From Capronia americana (taxonomy: Eukaryota; Ascomycota; Eurotiomycetes; Chaetothyriales; Herpotrichiellaceae), in contig JADWQD010000004.1 in NCBI GenBank assembly GCA_016110215.1, positions 2,108,001 to 2,172,000 of the forward strand: DNA of 64,000 nt. Reading direction: 5' to 3'. Shown here piece by piece: positions 35,136 to 46,949 of the stretch (position 1 is its first letter; each line of letters opens with the position of its first letter). The position numbers and the translations under genes are program-made. The notes beneath the pieces are model-generated. The model was not told where the DNA came from. It saw only the letters and a list, made by a program, of their open reading frames with translations, and made no database searches.

Positions 35136-37774
35136 ATGAAGAAATGGCTACGTCTCACCAGGAAATCTCCAGAGGTAAGTATATTTCTGTCTTGGTAACA
35201 TGACTGTTGCTCATGAGTGCGCAAGGGCAGCAGACCAGGCTCCCCGATAGAGGGAGACTTGCCTCGCCACACTCGTCCAGATGTGCCTCTCAGACGTTCG
35301 GACCCTGATTTTTTACCTTTCACCCAAGATCTGCTCTGGGATGACTGGACCAAGGTGAGGAAACTATTGCAAGAGGAACCTCTGCTTGCACCCCCGCCCC
35401 CGGCGCTGGAGACTCGTGGCGGCTGTGTCAATATTGATGAGGAAGGCAGAGTAGGTCTGGTACGTTTCACTCATCCTCTTTGCTCCATGTCCTCTTGCGC
35501 TTTCCGCGGCTGATCTGAAGGAGTTATCGTGCTCCTGTTTAGGCTGTGGATGCTCAGCCAATACTTAGCACTCACTCGTCGACACTGGAGCGCCTTTACC
35601 ACTTCGCTACGCTTTCAGGCCTCAAAACGTGCCCGAATCGTGCATGCAAGTTGAATCAAGAGCGACTTCGCAAAAACCTTCCTGGTCGGTCAACCTGGTG
35701 TCACTCGTTCTTCAAGTGGATGCTTCAGTGGTACTCCTGCTACATGAGCTCCCTCCTTGCACACCGGTCGGCAACTGCTCCAATCAAGATGAATCTCTCT
35801 CTTGGTCTCTTGAAATGTCTTGAGAGTCCTCTCTACGACGGGGACATAACATATGACACGTATAAGCTGCCGGACAGATTGATCTACGATATGTTGGAAT
35901 GGGTTGCGCAAGTAGAGTCCAATCATCCGGACGCAATTCAACGTGCAATTTTCCGCAATCAATTGGTTCGAGGTGTTAGGCTGTGCGACACAGTATACGA
36001 AAGAGACTTCGATGAATCACTGCAGAAGGCTGCAGATCTGGGGATCTGTCTCAACCGCCTCTGGAATCTCATCTCTGTTTGCCCACGGACGTGGCGTGAC
36101 TTGCCTGCCCTAATGGCCATGACCTATGGTCACGATGAAAAGGATCTGGGTTCATTCCGACAACTCGAGGATTTCAGCTTACGCGCAAGCCCTGCTTCGC
36201 ATAGTACTTCCGAATTGATCGATCAACAGACTCATGAGGCTTGCACTTCGGACCTCTGTCATTTCTCTTCGATGGACAGCACTCGAGTGGCTCAAAGGCA
36301 CAAGTGCGCAGACCGCCAGTCATGCTACCTCGTTGATTTTAACTCGAAGCCAAATGAATCTCTGGGCCGCATGCTCTGGAGTTCCCGTCCCACAGCCTCG
36401 GAAGGACTGATCCATCCACTTATGCGTGTTGACGGTGAGTATGTTGCGATATCGCATGTTTGGTCTGATGGAACAGGGGCTGGTACTGGAGGGCGCGGCA
36501 TGGTCAATATCTGCCTGTTCGCCTTCTTTTGTGCGGTCGCGAGAGAACTCGGCTGTCACGGTATATGGTGGGATGCCATTTCCATCCCTTTAGAACCGAT
36601 GGCTCGCGCTCAGGCGCTGCGCAACATGCACTCTCATTTCAGGTCCGCCAAACACACGGTCGTTCATGACGAATACCTGATCCGTTTTCCGTGGAAGGAG
36701 GACGGCACGCCGTGTCTGGCGCTGCTGCTCTCTCCTTGGTTCACGCGTGGGTGGACTGCTGTCGAACTCGCTGTGTCAAACAGTGTCAAGGTTCTGTTCA
36801 AAGACCCTACTGGCGCTGCAACGCCGCTTATCAAGGATCTGGAAAACGACGTCCTTGCAAACACGCCCTCCTGTAGCCTCGGCCACATAATCGCCTCCTT
36901 CATTATCCGGAAGCTGAGGACAATAACGGCGCGTCATCGAAGTCTTGAAGGCCTCATGGCTATTCTGAAAACAAGGAGCAACTCGTGGCCCCGGGATCGG
37001 GCGATTATTGCGGCGCTTCTTGCTGGCATCAAGCCGGACATCGAAGCCGTCAACATGCAAGCCCGTGTGACACAACAGATCATTTCATCTTATTCGACAA
37101 TCAGCGGCAGATTCCTGATCCATGGTTCACCCACGATTTCCACCAACGGTCCGCTCTCTTGGTGCCCTTCCAATCTTTTCAATGAGGGTCCCACCATCTT
37201 GTCGAAGGAATTCCAGGCTTGGAATACCTTAGATCTAACTGTCGACCAGGCCACTGGCGCGTTGCTGGGAAACTTTATCGTCTTCAACCTATTCACAGTA
37301 AAGCACAACTCCGAACCTTTTTCGATGCATAACGCTGTTTTGAAGAGGTTGAACTCGGCTTACATGCAGCCAACCGATTACTTTGTGCTCAGGTGTTCCT
37401 TACGGCAGAGATACTCCTTGGTGGTCCAACCCAAAGCTATCATTGAGTCTCCCAGGAGAGCGATTGAGTGCGATTGGGTAGGGGTCATCGTGAGTGATGT
37501 GTCCACGCTCGAAGTGGACCTTGAAACATCTGGCGGTTACGAAGCAGACGTAACCATCAGAATTGGATCCCAATCCCAAGTTGCAGACGAGATCTCCAAT
37601 GCAAGTGAGTTCCTCGATCGCTACCGTGGAACATATGATGCTCGGAATGCCAAGCGTGGAATGTACTCGGAACTGGATTTCGACCCAACATTAAAGGGCT
37701 ATCTCTGGAATCCGAAGACTGGAAAGTGGGAGAAAGCAAGACACGGCACAGAACAGGTTTCTGTGTCTCCATAG
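35136..37774 (+). CDS. HET-domain protein
   Basis: Exons 35136-35174 (13 codons), 35226-35459 and 35543-37774 give 834 residues; all junctions are in phase 0. The HET domain begins near residue 390: YVAISHVWSDGTGAG, then IWWDAISIP, then ALRNMHSHFRSAKHTVVHDE, and LLSPWFTRGWTAVELAVS. These are the conserved blocks of fungal heterokaryon-incompatibility proteins. The N-terminal 380 residues have no domain I recognise. HET domains trigger cell death when unlike hyphae fuse, but most family members are untested, so an incompatibility role is an inference. It ends 54 bp from the convergent SDR gene. Confidence 0.85.
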
Positions 37775-37828
37775 TTTTGCGGACCGGAGCCACCCAGTAA
37801 ACATCTGGAGTGGAATCCACGCCTAGGT

Positions 37829-38661
37829 CTATTTGCCGCAAAAGCCTCCATCGACAATCAAGCACGCTCCCGAAGTGAAGGTATTCCCTGGGGCAGCCAG
37901 GAACAACATTGCAGGCACTAGATCCTGAGGTTCCCCCCACCTTTGCATCGGAACCCGACTCATGAGATAATCCTCCATCTTCTGATCCCCTTGGTACTGC
38001 GCTGTCATGGAGGTTTTCATAAACCCTGGGCAGATCGCATTCACCTGAATACCCTTGCTCGCCCACTCATTACTGAAAGCCTTTGTCATCTGCATGACGG
38101 CGCCTTTGGTACTTGAGTATATACTCGTATTAAATCCAGCTTGGTAAGAGGTGACGGAGGCAATATTGATGATTTTGCCGGGTCGTCCGAGGGACAGGAG
38201 CTTGCGGCCAAATTCCTGCATGGAGATGTAGAATGACTTCACATTCACCTCTAGAAGCTGGAGGCTGGTAAGTACTTGGGCAACACTGGCAGAAATTCAC
38301 TCACCAGATCAAGCTCCTCGTCTGTTGCATTCTCGCAGAGATTTCGCCGCATGACGCCAGCGCAATTGATCAGTATATCGGGCACTACCCCAGCGCCCCA
38401 TACCGATTGATAGCAGTGTCGAAGGCTCTTTGGATCCCGCAAGTCGCAGTGGAACTGCAACAATTTACCTCCGACTCCTTCAATCTTCGACTTGAGATCT
38501 GAGGACAATGGATCATTCGGAAGTTCAATGGACACTATCGTCGAGACCCCCGCTTGAGCCAGAGCAGTAGCCAACGCCGATCCAAGACCTCCTGTTCCTC
38601 CTGTCACAATAGCTGACTTGCCCTCGAGCGAGAATATGTTGCTGAGATATTGTGCAGCCAT
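37829..38661 (-). CDS. Short-chain dehydrogenase/reductase
   Basis: Exons 38661-38305 and 38257-37829 (47-bp intron) give 261 residues. Classical SDR marks are all present: TGGTGGLG (20-27) for NAD(P), NCAGV, catalytic Ser153 in NIASVTSYQ, and Tyr166/Lys170 in YSSTK. The end VDGGFCGK is typical. General likeness is to gluconate/deoxygluconate 3-dehydrogenases of the KduD type, so a sugar-acid or polyol substrate is possible but not shown. Cytosolic. Confidence 0.85.
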
Positions 38662-39251
38662 GTTGTGGTGTGCACGGCACAAATATGTTACAGTTTGAAG
38701 ATGTGACTGACTTTTCCCGACGATACGCCAACATCACATGGAGCATTCACGAACATTAAGGGCCCGAGGACGGTTTATGTTCCCCGAGCGTCTTCCTATT
38801 ACCGAGGGCTCGAAGATGAGAAGGGTACTACTATTCACCGTGAGGGGAATGGTTTGCAGCTCGATCATTAGCATTGGACAAGCTGTCTCTGCGGGGATCC
38901 CTCAGAATGGGCCATTCTGGTCGCCTCAACAAGGGAACACCAATATCGTCACCCCGCGTTGATATCTTCTCAATTGTTTCGAACTGCAAATATCTAAGGC
39001 CTGATTAGTTGCGTGCAACCTTGCTGCGGGATAAAGGGGCGGTGCTTGATCTGCCAGGGATCACACTTACCTGACTTGGCAACAGCGGATGTCGGGCCAG
39101 TTCCGTGTCTCGACTCCCTAAGTCTCAGCCTTCTTCATCCAGCATCTATCGTGTAAGCCTCACCCTCGGCTATGGTGTTCGAGCACGCACTAAAATCCCC
39201 TTCACAGATTCAAATGGTGGCAGATTGACCGATTCGTTTTTCAACCTAGCT
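38662..39251. other. Intergenic, upstream of SDR and 3' of MFS
   Basis: 590 bp without a gene; no recognised motif. Confidence 0.4.
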
Positions 39252-41011
39252 CTATGCAGCAGAGTCCTTGGTTTGCTCTTCCACGACCGTCGAATGTTCC
39301 CCAGCTTGTCGTTTGGTCTCCGCAATCTGCCAGCGCTTCTGCCGCCAGCCCATTCCCCATGTCATCTCGGTGCATAAGAAGCCAGTCGCACTCGTGATCA
39401 GCAGGCCTACGAAGATGAAAGTCCAGCCCAGCCCCATGCCCGTCAACATATTATCAACGGTCGCCGCTCCCACGGCACCCAAAATGCAGCGAAGGAGGTT
39501 CGATGCCGCTGATGCCGTCGCAACACTGCCTGGGTAGATGTCGGAAAGGAGCGTGCTGACTGAGTTCGATCCGATTACGCCGCAGAAACCCAAAATGAAC
39601 TGCAATATGAGTGGCACTGCGAGAGGGGCGTGTCTCTCAAGTGCCCAGCCATATGGCAGGAGAGCGGCTACCTGCACTGCTTGGACAAAGAAGACGGCCT
39701 GGAGCCGAGCGCGTTCGATGGGAAAATTGCGAAGATCGTCGCCTCGCTTCCGATCAACCGTTCTTCCCAGTTTCCGGGCGATGCGGGCGTAGTTCCCGTC
39801 GAGGATACGGCCGTTGCAGAAGGCCCCAATTGTTGCACCCACGCCGAGCGGTCTCGAAAGCGAGTCAGCACCAACAAGTCTCGCGAGGAAGGAAGCTCGA
39901 CCTACAAGAAACACAAGCCCACTTGCAGCTCGTTTAGTCCGTACAGCCTGGGAAATACGGTTGGCGTGCTCGTCATCAAGACTAAGTTAGCGAACATAAC
40001 CACGCCGGCGTACGAGATAAGACAAAATGCCTCCGGGTGCATGAGAATGAAGAACGACTCGAGCGGGTTCGGGAAACGGAGCTTCGTGCCTCTTTCACGC
40101 GCCAGCAGATCTTGTTGCGTGCGCTCGTACTCGTCCCTTTCCCGGGGACTCATCTTCCTTAGCCGGCGCCGAGAATCCAAGTATTGCACCACGGACTGCC
40201 GCCACCATTGCTGTGGGACGATACTTCCGTCATCGACTATCTTCCGGTGTGTTTCGGGCATGAAGATGATGTAAACCACCAGATAGCCGCCGCTGATGAT
40301 GGTCAAGAACCAGAAGACAGATCTCCATCCCAGGAATTGGGTCAGAAGGCCGCCGATGACTGGTCCGAGAGCTGGCGCTGTCAAGATACCTGCGGCCATT
40401 GGGCCGATATACTTCCCTCGCTCCCCCGTGGTAGCAATGTCTGCAATCACACCGTATCCGAAGGACACTGTGCCACTAGATCCCGCGCTCTGCAGGCACC
40501 GGAGGACGAGTAAAGCGGCAAAGCTGTCCTGGAGGGCAAGACCAATATTCGCGGCCGTGTAGATGGTGAAGGCGAGGATATATCCCAGTCGGCGTCCACT
40601 GGCGTCGGAGAAGGTGCCCATGAAGCTGGGCGCGAGGCCCTGGAAAATCATATACGTTGTGATGGAGATATTGATCAGACTCGGAGATAAATGGTACGCA
40701 TCTGTCAGAATGGGTAGCACAGGGAAGTATATCTGGCCGGAGAGGGGCGAGAAGAACGAGGCCATGGCAGTCATGACCACAATCAACCATTTGGCTCTCG
40801 GGGAGAAGGCGGTATAAGCCTTCTGACGCGGACTCTGATCCTGACTGGTCTTCTTTAGGGCGTCTGAGTTCTGAGCCTCGATGTCGTTCGGGGTTGGATT
40901 CGAGTCTCGCGGACTGTGCGCTTCCTGTGCAGATATGGTGATGGTGTCATTGGCGTCCTTGCGATCGCTGTTCGTCTCAGAGGACAGCCGGAATTCTTTG
41001 TCGCTGGCCAT
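39252..41011 (-). CDS. MFS drug:H+ antiporter, DHA1 (Qdr-like)
   Basis: Exons 41011-39906 and 39852-39252 (53-bp intron) give 568 residues from the ATG of MASDKEFRLSSE. A polar N-tail of about 75 residues precedes KWLIVVMTAMASFFSPLSGQIYFPVLP, a hallmark of the Qdr/Flr1 branch. The conserved loop between helices 2 and 3 reads GTFSDASGRRLGY, and motif C lies in GPMAAGILTAPALGPVIGG. After the central loop the second half resumes at FCLISYAGVVMFANLVLM and GLNELQVGLCFLPLGVGA across the intron. Expected: efflux of drugs, polyamines or weak acids at the plasma membrane. Substrate unknown. Confidence 0.9.
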
Positions 41012-41249
41012 TGTCACCGGTCCGCACACTGAGGCATTGAAAAGGCGGGTGATTGAAGGGTGTTTCGAGTGCGGGCCAGATCATCGCGCTGGCTGAAGTG
41101 ACCAAAGAATGCTAACCCAGAGATATATCGCTTGTCTCCCTCTTTGCATCGGTCGATCAACGGGATCTCTAGTCTCCAGTCGCTCCACCTCGGCAATAGT
41201 TAGGTGGGCGCGTTTGGGGCGACTCGATGCCGATATAGGGAAAACCGGG

Positions 41250-41259
41250 CCGGTACCGG
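41250..41259. promoter_or_regulatory. CCGGTACCGG palindrome in a divergent promoter
   Basis: Perfect 10-nt palindrome with inverted CCGG halves, near the middle of the promoter region shared by an efflux pump and PEBP gene. Could be a Zn-cluster factor site; chance occurrence is not excluded. Confidence 0.25.
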
Positions 41260-41544
41260 GCGTCGGCCATCCACATTTCTTGTCACAATGGTCACGACGC
41301 ACGGTACCTCGCTTAGGATAGAATATCGCTGCCGGTTAGCCGATCATAAAGCGCCTGATCGGCGCTCATGGGCTGCTGGTGCAATATGGCTACTAGGTCA
41401 CGCTACCTGCCTAACATACGTTTCCGACGATCTTCCTGCCCGTTCCCGGTTTCCACATTAAGCTGAACAGATGGCGCCTTTGTATGTCGACTGCCGCTTC
41501 TTATAGATCACGACTCAACATCCAGAACGTTAAATTCCAAGAGC

Positions 41545-41560
41545 AGAGAGAGAGAGAGAG
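41545..41560. repeat. (AG)8 in PEBP 5' leader
   Basis: Eight AG units end 18 bp before the ATG at 41579. Purine-rich leader; a polymorphic microsatellite is likely. Confidence 0.7.
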
Positions 41561-41578
41561 CGACTATCAGACCCGGCC

Positions 41579-42236
41579 ATGCCAGACCATCCGATCTTCG
41601 AGTCCGTCTCATCGTTGGTGGAAGACAAAGATGAATCCAAAGCCCTGCAATTGACGTTCGGATCCCGAGTGATAAAACCCGGCGACAAGGTCCCCAAACG
41701 AGGTGAGTCGACGCTTGTCCACTCGCCCTGCATTCGTCCGTGCTTGCATACAAACACACGCGACGCTCCTCGATACCTAGCGGTGCCGCTGTCTCGCTGG
41801 TTCGCTGACTGGACACCCGCCAGAAGCTCAATCCATCCCGACACTGGAGTGGAAAGCACCACCGCCACCAGGACGAACATTCGTGGTCATCAGCTTGGAC
41901 CTCGATGCGCCATTCCCTTCGTTCGCACCGTTGAGCCCCGTCCTGCATTGGCTTCAGGCGGGCCTTGTGGCGACTGACCCGTCGAGTCAGAGCGGCGTCT
42001 TAACATCCCCGGAGCCACCTATCGCACACTGGGCGGGCCCGGGACCACCGCCGATCAGCAGCCCGCATCGATACATCTTCTTGCTGTATGAGCAGCCCGG
42101 AGATTTTGACGCCAAACTTCACACCAAGGCTGGGGGGTTCGGGATCAAAGACCGCATGAGATGGCGGCTCGATGCATTTGAGAAGCAGGCAGGGTTGGGT
42201 CCGGCGCTGGCGGCCACGTATTTCTTGAGTAATTAG
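41579..42236 (+). CDS. Phosphatidylethanolamine-binding protein family (PEBP, Tfs1-like)
   Basis: Exons 41579-41702 and 41824-42236 (121-bp intron) give 178 residues. Opening residues SKALQLTFGSRVIKPGDKVPK and PTLEWKAPPPPGRTFVVIS precede the ligand pocket. There the usual DPDAPSR reads LDLDAPFPSFAPLS, followed by VLHWLQAG. The later block HRYIFLLYEQPGDF matches the family. Yeast Tfs1 inhibits carboxypeptidase Y and modulates Ras signalling; whether that holds here is unknown. No signal peptide. Confidence 0.85.
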
Positions 42237-42701
42237 TCAGGTTGGTGTGATTAGTGTCTATGTGTCTATATTGTTCAGTGTTGTGACTGGCATGGGTGGA
42301 TCGATCATAATGATTTCTGGTGTATCAAACACTCGGTGGTGCATTTAAGTTCTCTCGGCCCGGGTCTTGAACCAGCAGCGATGGCGTCGTTGGGAGGTTT
42401 GGACAATGTCTATGCTATGCCACAGCAAGCCTTATCGGAGAGTGGAGGATTCAAGTTGCCATGCGATGTGGCCCTCCTTCAGCCCAGCCTCGCTTCATAA
42501 ATCGCAGCCTTGCGAAAGATGGGGCCAATGACGTAGCGACTGAGTGGTCGTCACCTCTAGCAGGCAACTTCACTCCCCGTCACCTCTGAACGTTCATTGC
42601 CAGTCGTGTGCTCTCAATTAGAGCACATTTTCTGCCAGAAAGCACTCCCCGCTCACTACTAACATCAGCCCAGCGTGGTACCGCACGGCACGCCTGTCGA
42701 G
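42237..42701. other. Intergenic, PEBP to UsgS-like
   Basis: 465 bp between tandem genes; no recognised element. Confidence 0.4.
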
Positions 42702-43820
42702 ATGTCAAACTTCGATCCCAACGCCATCCTTCGAGGTGCCCAATTGACCTTCGTCGGCGCCCACCGCGCGCTCCAGAACCCCGACCTCTTCACTACAAAC
42801 CACTACCGACAAGCCGCGCTCGCCGTCTGCGCAGGCCTCGCTATCAGGATAATCCTCAACATCCCCATCTACATCGTCAAGGCAATCATCTGGATAATTT
42901 CCATTTTTGTCAATCTGGACCATGAAACCTGGGACGAGACTATAATCGGTGGATTGGATTTCATCTCGCGCTCCGTGCTGCAGATCCCCTTCTTCCTCAT
43001 GATGGTCATGAGTTCCATCACCCCGACACTGGACAATCTGTTCATGGACTCCCTCAAATGGGTCGACACGACGTACGTCCAGAAACACAAGTCGGATGAC
43101 CCTTCTACCTTGCGCGCCATGTACTACCCCACCCTCCGCATGTACAGCACCCACGGCGAGCGCGAGAAGAAAGAACAACGCTCCCTCCTTGACGGCATCA
43201 TCTTGTTTCTCACGAAGTACGGTCGGCGCGCCGCCATTTCGCTGGCTGTCTACCTCCTCACGTTCATCCCAGGGATCGGTCGCTTCGTGCTTCCAGCAGT
43301 AAGTTTCTACACGTTCAACAAGGCCGTGGGTCCCGTCCCCGCGGGTATCATATTCGCGTCGGGCCTGATCATCCCGAAACACTACATGGTCCAGTTCCTG
43401 CAGACGTATTTCTCGAGTCGAAGTCTCATGTCCAGGTTGCTGGAGCCGTATTTCCACCGCATTCGGTTCAACAAGCAGCAGAAGCGCGTCTGGTTCATCG
43501 ATCGCTCCGGCGTCCTGTTCGGCTTCTCTGCCGCTTTTGCCATAATGGTCAAGATCCCTCTGCTTGGGGTGCTGATCTATGGCATCGCCGAGGCGAGCAC
43601 CGCGTATTTGATCACGAAGATCACGGAGCCACCGCCACCGCCTGGCGCTGGAGGTGTTGCAGAGAAGGAATTCATCGAGAGTGAAGTCAGGTGGAAGAAT
43701 AAGCATTTGTTCCTGAATCTGCCATTAGATCGACTGGACGAGTTCAACGCGAGGATGGTGGGGGCCGAGAAGGTCACGAACAGTGACATCCCGGAGGTGC
43801 CGAGACAGAAGTTCACTTGA
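42702..43820 (+). CDS. UsgS-like transmembrane protein
   Basis: Single exon of 372 residues from the ATG of MSNFDPNAILRGAQL. Several hydrophobic segments are visible: LAIRIILNIPIYIVKAIIWI, VLQIPFFLMMVMSSI, AAISLAVYLLTFIPGIG, VGPVPAGIIFASGLIIP, and GVLFGFSAAFAIMVKIPLLG. This arrangement is that of fungal proteins annotated as transmembrane protein UsgS, with a distant EI24-like pattern. Function is not established. Long antisense open frames across this exon are side effects of its codon bias. Confidence 0.75.
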   Translation: MSNFDPNAILRGAQLTFVGAHRALQNPDLFTTNHYRQAALAVCAGLAIRIILNIPIYIVKAIIWIISIFVNLDHETWDETIIGGLDFISRSVLQIPFFLMMVMSSITPTLDNLFMDSLKWVDTTYVQKHKSDDPSTLRAMYYPTLRMYSTHGEREKKEQRSLLDGIILFLTKYGRRAAISLAVYLLTFIPGIGRFVLPAVSFYTFNKAVGPVPAGIIFASGLIIPKHYMVQFLQTYFSSRSLMSRLLEPYFHRIRFNKQQKRVWFIDRSGVLFGFSAAFAIMVKIPLLGVLIYGIAEASTAYLITKITEPPPPPGAGGVAEKEFIESEVRWKNKHLFLNLPLDRLDEFNARMVGAEKVTNSDIPEVPRQKFT

Positions 43821-44647
43821 GAACGAACGATTGGGAATGGCAGGTGGGGATTGCTTTGACGTGCTATCTCCTTTTCATGGGCTCGTCATGTATCGAGACC
43901 GGCGGAGCGATGCAATGTGCACAAGATTGTCCCGACCTCAGAGGCGTTGAAAATAACCAAGAAGAAACAGCAACTCACAGCTCCGCTCTCCTTTAACCAG
44001 GAAGGAGCAATTGCGATGTCCCGAGCATCGGTCCGCCCCAAGTACACGAGCGTCTAAGCGTGTTACAGTCACTAGGCCACCACCGCGAGTTTCGATCTTC
44101 TAAACGAATATATCTTGGACGCGGGACCACGCACAGTTGCCAGCCCGCGTTGTGCGCGTCTCTCTTGATCTCACGGGTACTCGAGCGATGCACCGTGGGT
44201 GTGTCCTTTTAGAGAGCTAGGCGCGAAATGGAATTCGAATACGGGCTCCCAGGAAAGACCCGAACCGGGACACCGAGTCTGCGATCTGCGATAGAGCTTG
44301 GAGCGGGTATAGTAAGAACAATAAGAACATGAGTCGGAGAGAGGGAGCGAGGGAGATGGAGAGGCCCTCTAAAAGGTCCGCGACCAGCCAACGAACAGCC
44401 CGTCGCCCGGACGTACCGTGTACTGTAGTCCAACCACATACAGTAGGTATATACTCCGAGTCGCCGAGTACATGTACATGTACCTATGTAGGGACGGACC
44501 ACGCAGTCTAGTCGTTGCCCGTGGATTACGTCATACCCGTACGATGTATCTCTTCCATCGTAGCCGTCGTAGCCCTGGAAGTGGTCGAAGAAGACAAACG
44601 TTTCGGACAGAAGACGTGGAAGTTTTGGATCTGGCAAAAGGCCTTTA

Positions 44648-44672
44648 GTGGTGTGTGTGTGCGTGTGTGCGT
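44648..44672. repeat. GT-rich dinucleotide tract
   Basis: GTG repeats with two GC interruptions. Microsatellite in the convergent 3' region. Confidence 0.7.
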
Positions 44673-44826
44673 GCCTTTGTGTGACAGATATCCTACAGTA
44701 GTTGCAGGAAGTAAGCAGGAAAGCTAATGCGCTGGTTCTATCATTTTTTGGATTTCCGTCCTTAATGTCGCTCTCGTGCCCGTTATTGAGATGCTTTTCA
44801 AAATGATGCAATTCATTTTATTTCAA

Positions 44827-44866
44827 TGCAGTGCAATGCAATGCAATGCTATGCTATGCTATGCAG
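44827..44866. repeat. TGCNN pentamer array, 8 units
   Basis: Units in order: TGCAG, TGCAA x3, TGCTA x3, TGCAG. Two blocks of identical units suggest slippage twice. It lies about 140 bp past the zuo1 stop. Confidence 0.8.
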
Positions 44867-45008
44867 TGAAGGGCAAAGGCAAAGGCAGCAAAATGAGTCG
44901 CTATTCTATCCAGTAGAGAGGGGCCACGACACAGCCAAGTCGGGGGTACGCGCTTCTCGCCCGCCAGTACAGGAGACACCGTTCGTCCTTGCTCGCTCTC
45001 GCTCTCGC

Positions 45009-46620
45009 TCACTTGAAGATCCTCAAGTCACTCTCTTTCAACTTGCCGGCACCGACCAAGCCGCCCGTCGTCTCGGAGAAAACTACCTTGACCTTCGCAG
45101 CGTCCTTGCCCGCCACGTTCAGTTTGGAGACAAGGTCGGCGAGCTCGTCAGGATCGACGGTGGCCAAAACTTTGTCAACGTCATTGAGGGTATCGTCGAT
45201 GGCCTTGGGGCTCGGTTCTCCCTCGACAAAGTAGTTGACATCCTTGGCTGCTCCTCGAACGACGCGCTTGTTCTTCTTGACCGCATTCTTCGCCGCCTCT
45301 TTAGCCTTCTTCGATTGCTCTCTATCATTCTTGGCCTTCTCCTCTTCTTCTTTCTTCTTGCGTTCTTCCTCCTCCTTGGCTTTCTGCTTCTCCTCGGCCT
45401 CTCGCTTTGCGGCCGCTTCCTTCTCCAGACGCTTCTTGTTCTTGTTGGCGCTTGCGGCTTTGCGGAATTGCTTGATGCGTTCGTCGTAACTCAAGCAGTC
45501 GTCGACAAGTTTGCGAAGGCGTGCGATATCTTCGGTCTTGCGCTTCCGTCGGGCGTTGGCGTTCTTCTTCTCAATATGGCGCTTGTGGTCTCTGCCTTCG
45601 TTGTCGTCAGGCACATCCTCGTCCAGGTACTCGAACGTGCGCCAGCTGTCGAAATTATACCAGAAATCGTAGAAGGCCTCGACCTCTTCTTGCGTCGACT
45701 TCTCGTCGCCAAGCATGGGCACAGGTGTCGTCTTGCTGAATCTGGCCTCGCTTTGGAAGACCGCGTTCCACTTCTTGTAAAAGTTGCCCGGTTTCTGCAT
45801 GTCCTTTTTTGTAGGTGGTTCCACATCTGCGGCTTCATCGACGGAGTCCCATTGGCGGCGCTTGACTGGATCTGTGAGGATCTCATGGGCGCGTTGGATG
45901 CACTTGAAGAAACTGTCGTTTTCGTCCGACTGCCCGGCCGCGGCCTTTTTGTCGGGGTGGTGGCGGAGGACCTTCTTGCGGTGGGCTTTTTTGATCTGTT
46001 CATCGGTGGCTTTGTAGCGGTATTTGGAGAGGCCGAGGACGGCGTAGTGGTCTTGCCCCTACAAGAGCGAGCGGTTAGTCAGTGAGGACGGTGTGAAGTT
46101 TCAATTGAGCCTCACCTTCCAGTCTTTTGCGTCTCGAGCAAGCATCATTGGGTCTTCTGGCTCGCTGATCTCTCCATCTTCGTCGTCCTCGGATTTCTTG
46201 ACCTTGGACAGAGCTTCTGTATGCTTGTTAGCGCCTGGGGCTGTGAAGCAGTTTGGATTCAGACATACGAATACGGTCATCTTCGCTGAACGTGCGACCA
46301 TGACGCTTGCGACGTGCGTAGGCAAGGAAGGAGGCTCCATAGGGCTCAATCTTGCGCATCACCGGCGGTGACAGTTTGCCCAACGAGCGAAAGTTAGGGT
46401 TCTCATCGCTGTCGCCCTTCCAGTCCGCAGCGGGAGCCGGGATGAGTTTCACTTCCGCCATTTCTAGTGCTTCTAGTTTCTGCGTCAAGTGTAGCAGGGC
46501 CGGACAGTCGAGAGTCGGTCCCGATGGTCGTAAAGTCCAGAGGGATTCGGGGGAATTTGTATATTCAGGTTCAGGACTCGGAGGGCCAAAATAATTTTTT
46601 GAGAGAAGTTCAGCCATCAT
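45009..46620 (-). CDS. zuo1: Zuotin, ribosome-associated J-domain chaperone
   Basis: Exons 46620-46269, 46216-46116 and 46058-45009 give 500 residues. Two ATGs stand in tandem at the start (46620 and 46617). The J domain starts in exon 3: GQDHYAVLGLSKYRYKATDE, with the HPD motif in VLRHHPDKK. The zuotin homology domain follows (NFYKKWNAVFQSEARFS, AFYDFWYNFDSWRTFEY). Then a long charged helix (EEKQKAKEEEERKKKEEEE) contacts ribosomal RNA, and the C-terminal bundle ends in KESDLRIFK. With Ssz1 and Ssb it folds new chains at the ribosome exit. Length is slightly more than yeast Zuo1. It diverges from mzm1 over 329 bp. Confidence 0.95.
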
Positions 46621-46949
46621 TGATTGGTGGATTGTGAGTGACGGAAAATAGTAAACCCGATTTCCGCGACGGGCCGTCTAAAAGAGCGTGATTTTCAGGC
46701 CCTGTCAAGCATCATTGCTCATTGCGCATGTCGTTCCACAAGTTGATGGGGACAGTGCCAGCCAACAGTCGGGGTCTATTGAGTGTAGTTGCACAGCGCT
46801 GAGACCACCACCGACAACTTAGTCCAACTCCATTGACAGTCATTGTGCACAGCACCGTCTCTCACTCCAAATCCATTGAATATTCCAACATTCTCAGGGC
46901 TTGATTTGTGCCCACTGTTTGCCTCCAGCGTCACCTGTCTGTTTAAACA
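46621..46949. other. Divergent promoter, zuo1 / mzm1
   Basis: 329 bp; no recognised element. Confidence 0.4.

Larger units (their letters stand above)
41012..41578. other. Divergent promoter, MFS antiporter / PEBP
   Basis: 567 bp between starts. It holds a 10-nt perfect palindrome (41250-41259) and an AG run in the PEBP leader. Confidence 0.4.
43821..45008. other. Convergent 3' region, 1.2 kb, repeat bearing
   Basis: Between the 3' ends of the UsgS-like gene and zuo1. A 200-codon minus-strand frame (44209-44811) has no family look and spans the GT repeat, so I do not call it. The region holds a GT-rich tract and a pentamer array. Confidence 0.5.

Noticed and set aside
42705..43706. Minus-strand open frame of 333 codons
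   Set aside because: Antisense to the UsgS-like exon; the Asp/Glu/Gln-rich translation has no domain and the plus-strand gene explains the openness.
44209..44811. Minus-strand open frame of 200 codons
   Set aside because: Includes the GT-rich microsatellite and no recognisable motif; the first codon region is repeat derived.
44826..46085. Plus-strand open frame of 419 codons
   Set aside because: It is the antisense of zuo1, running through its Lys/Glu-rich coding exon; the Leu-rich translation mirrors that composition. No independent gene signals.
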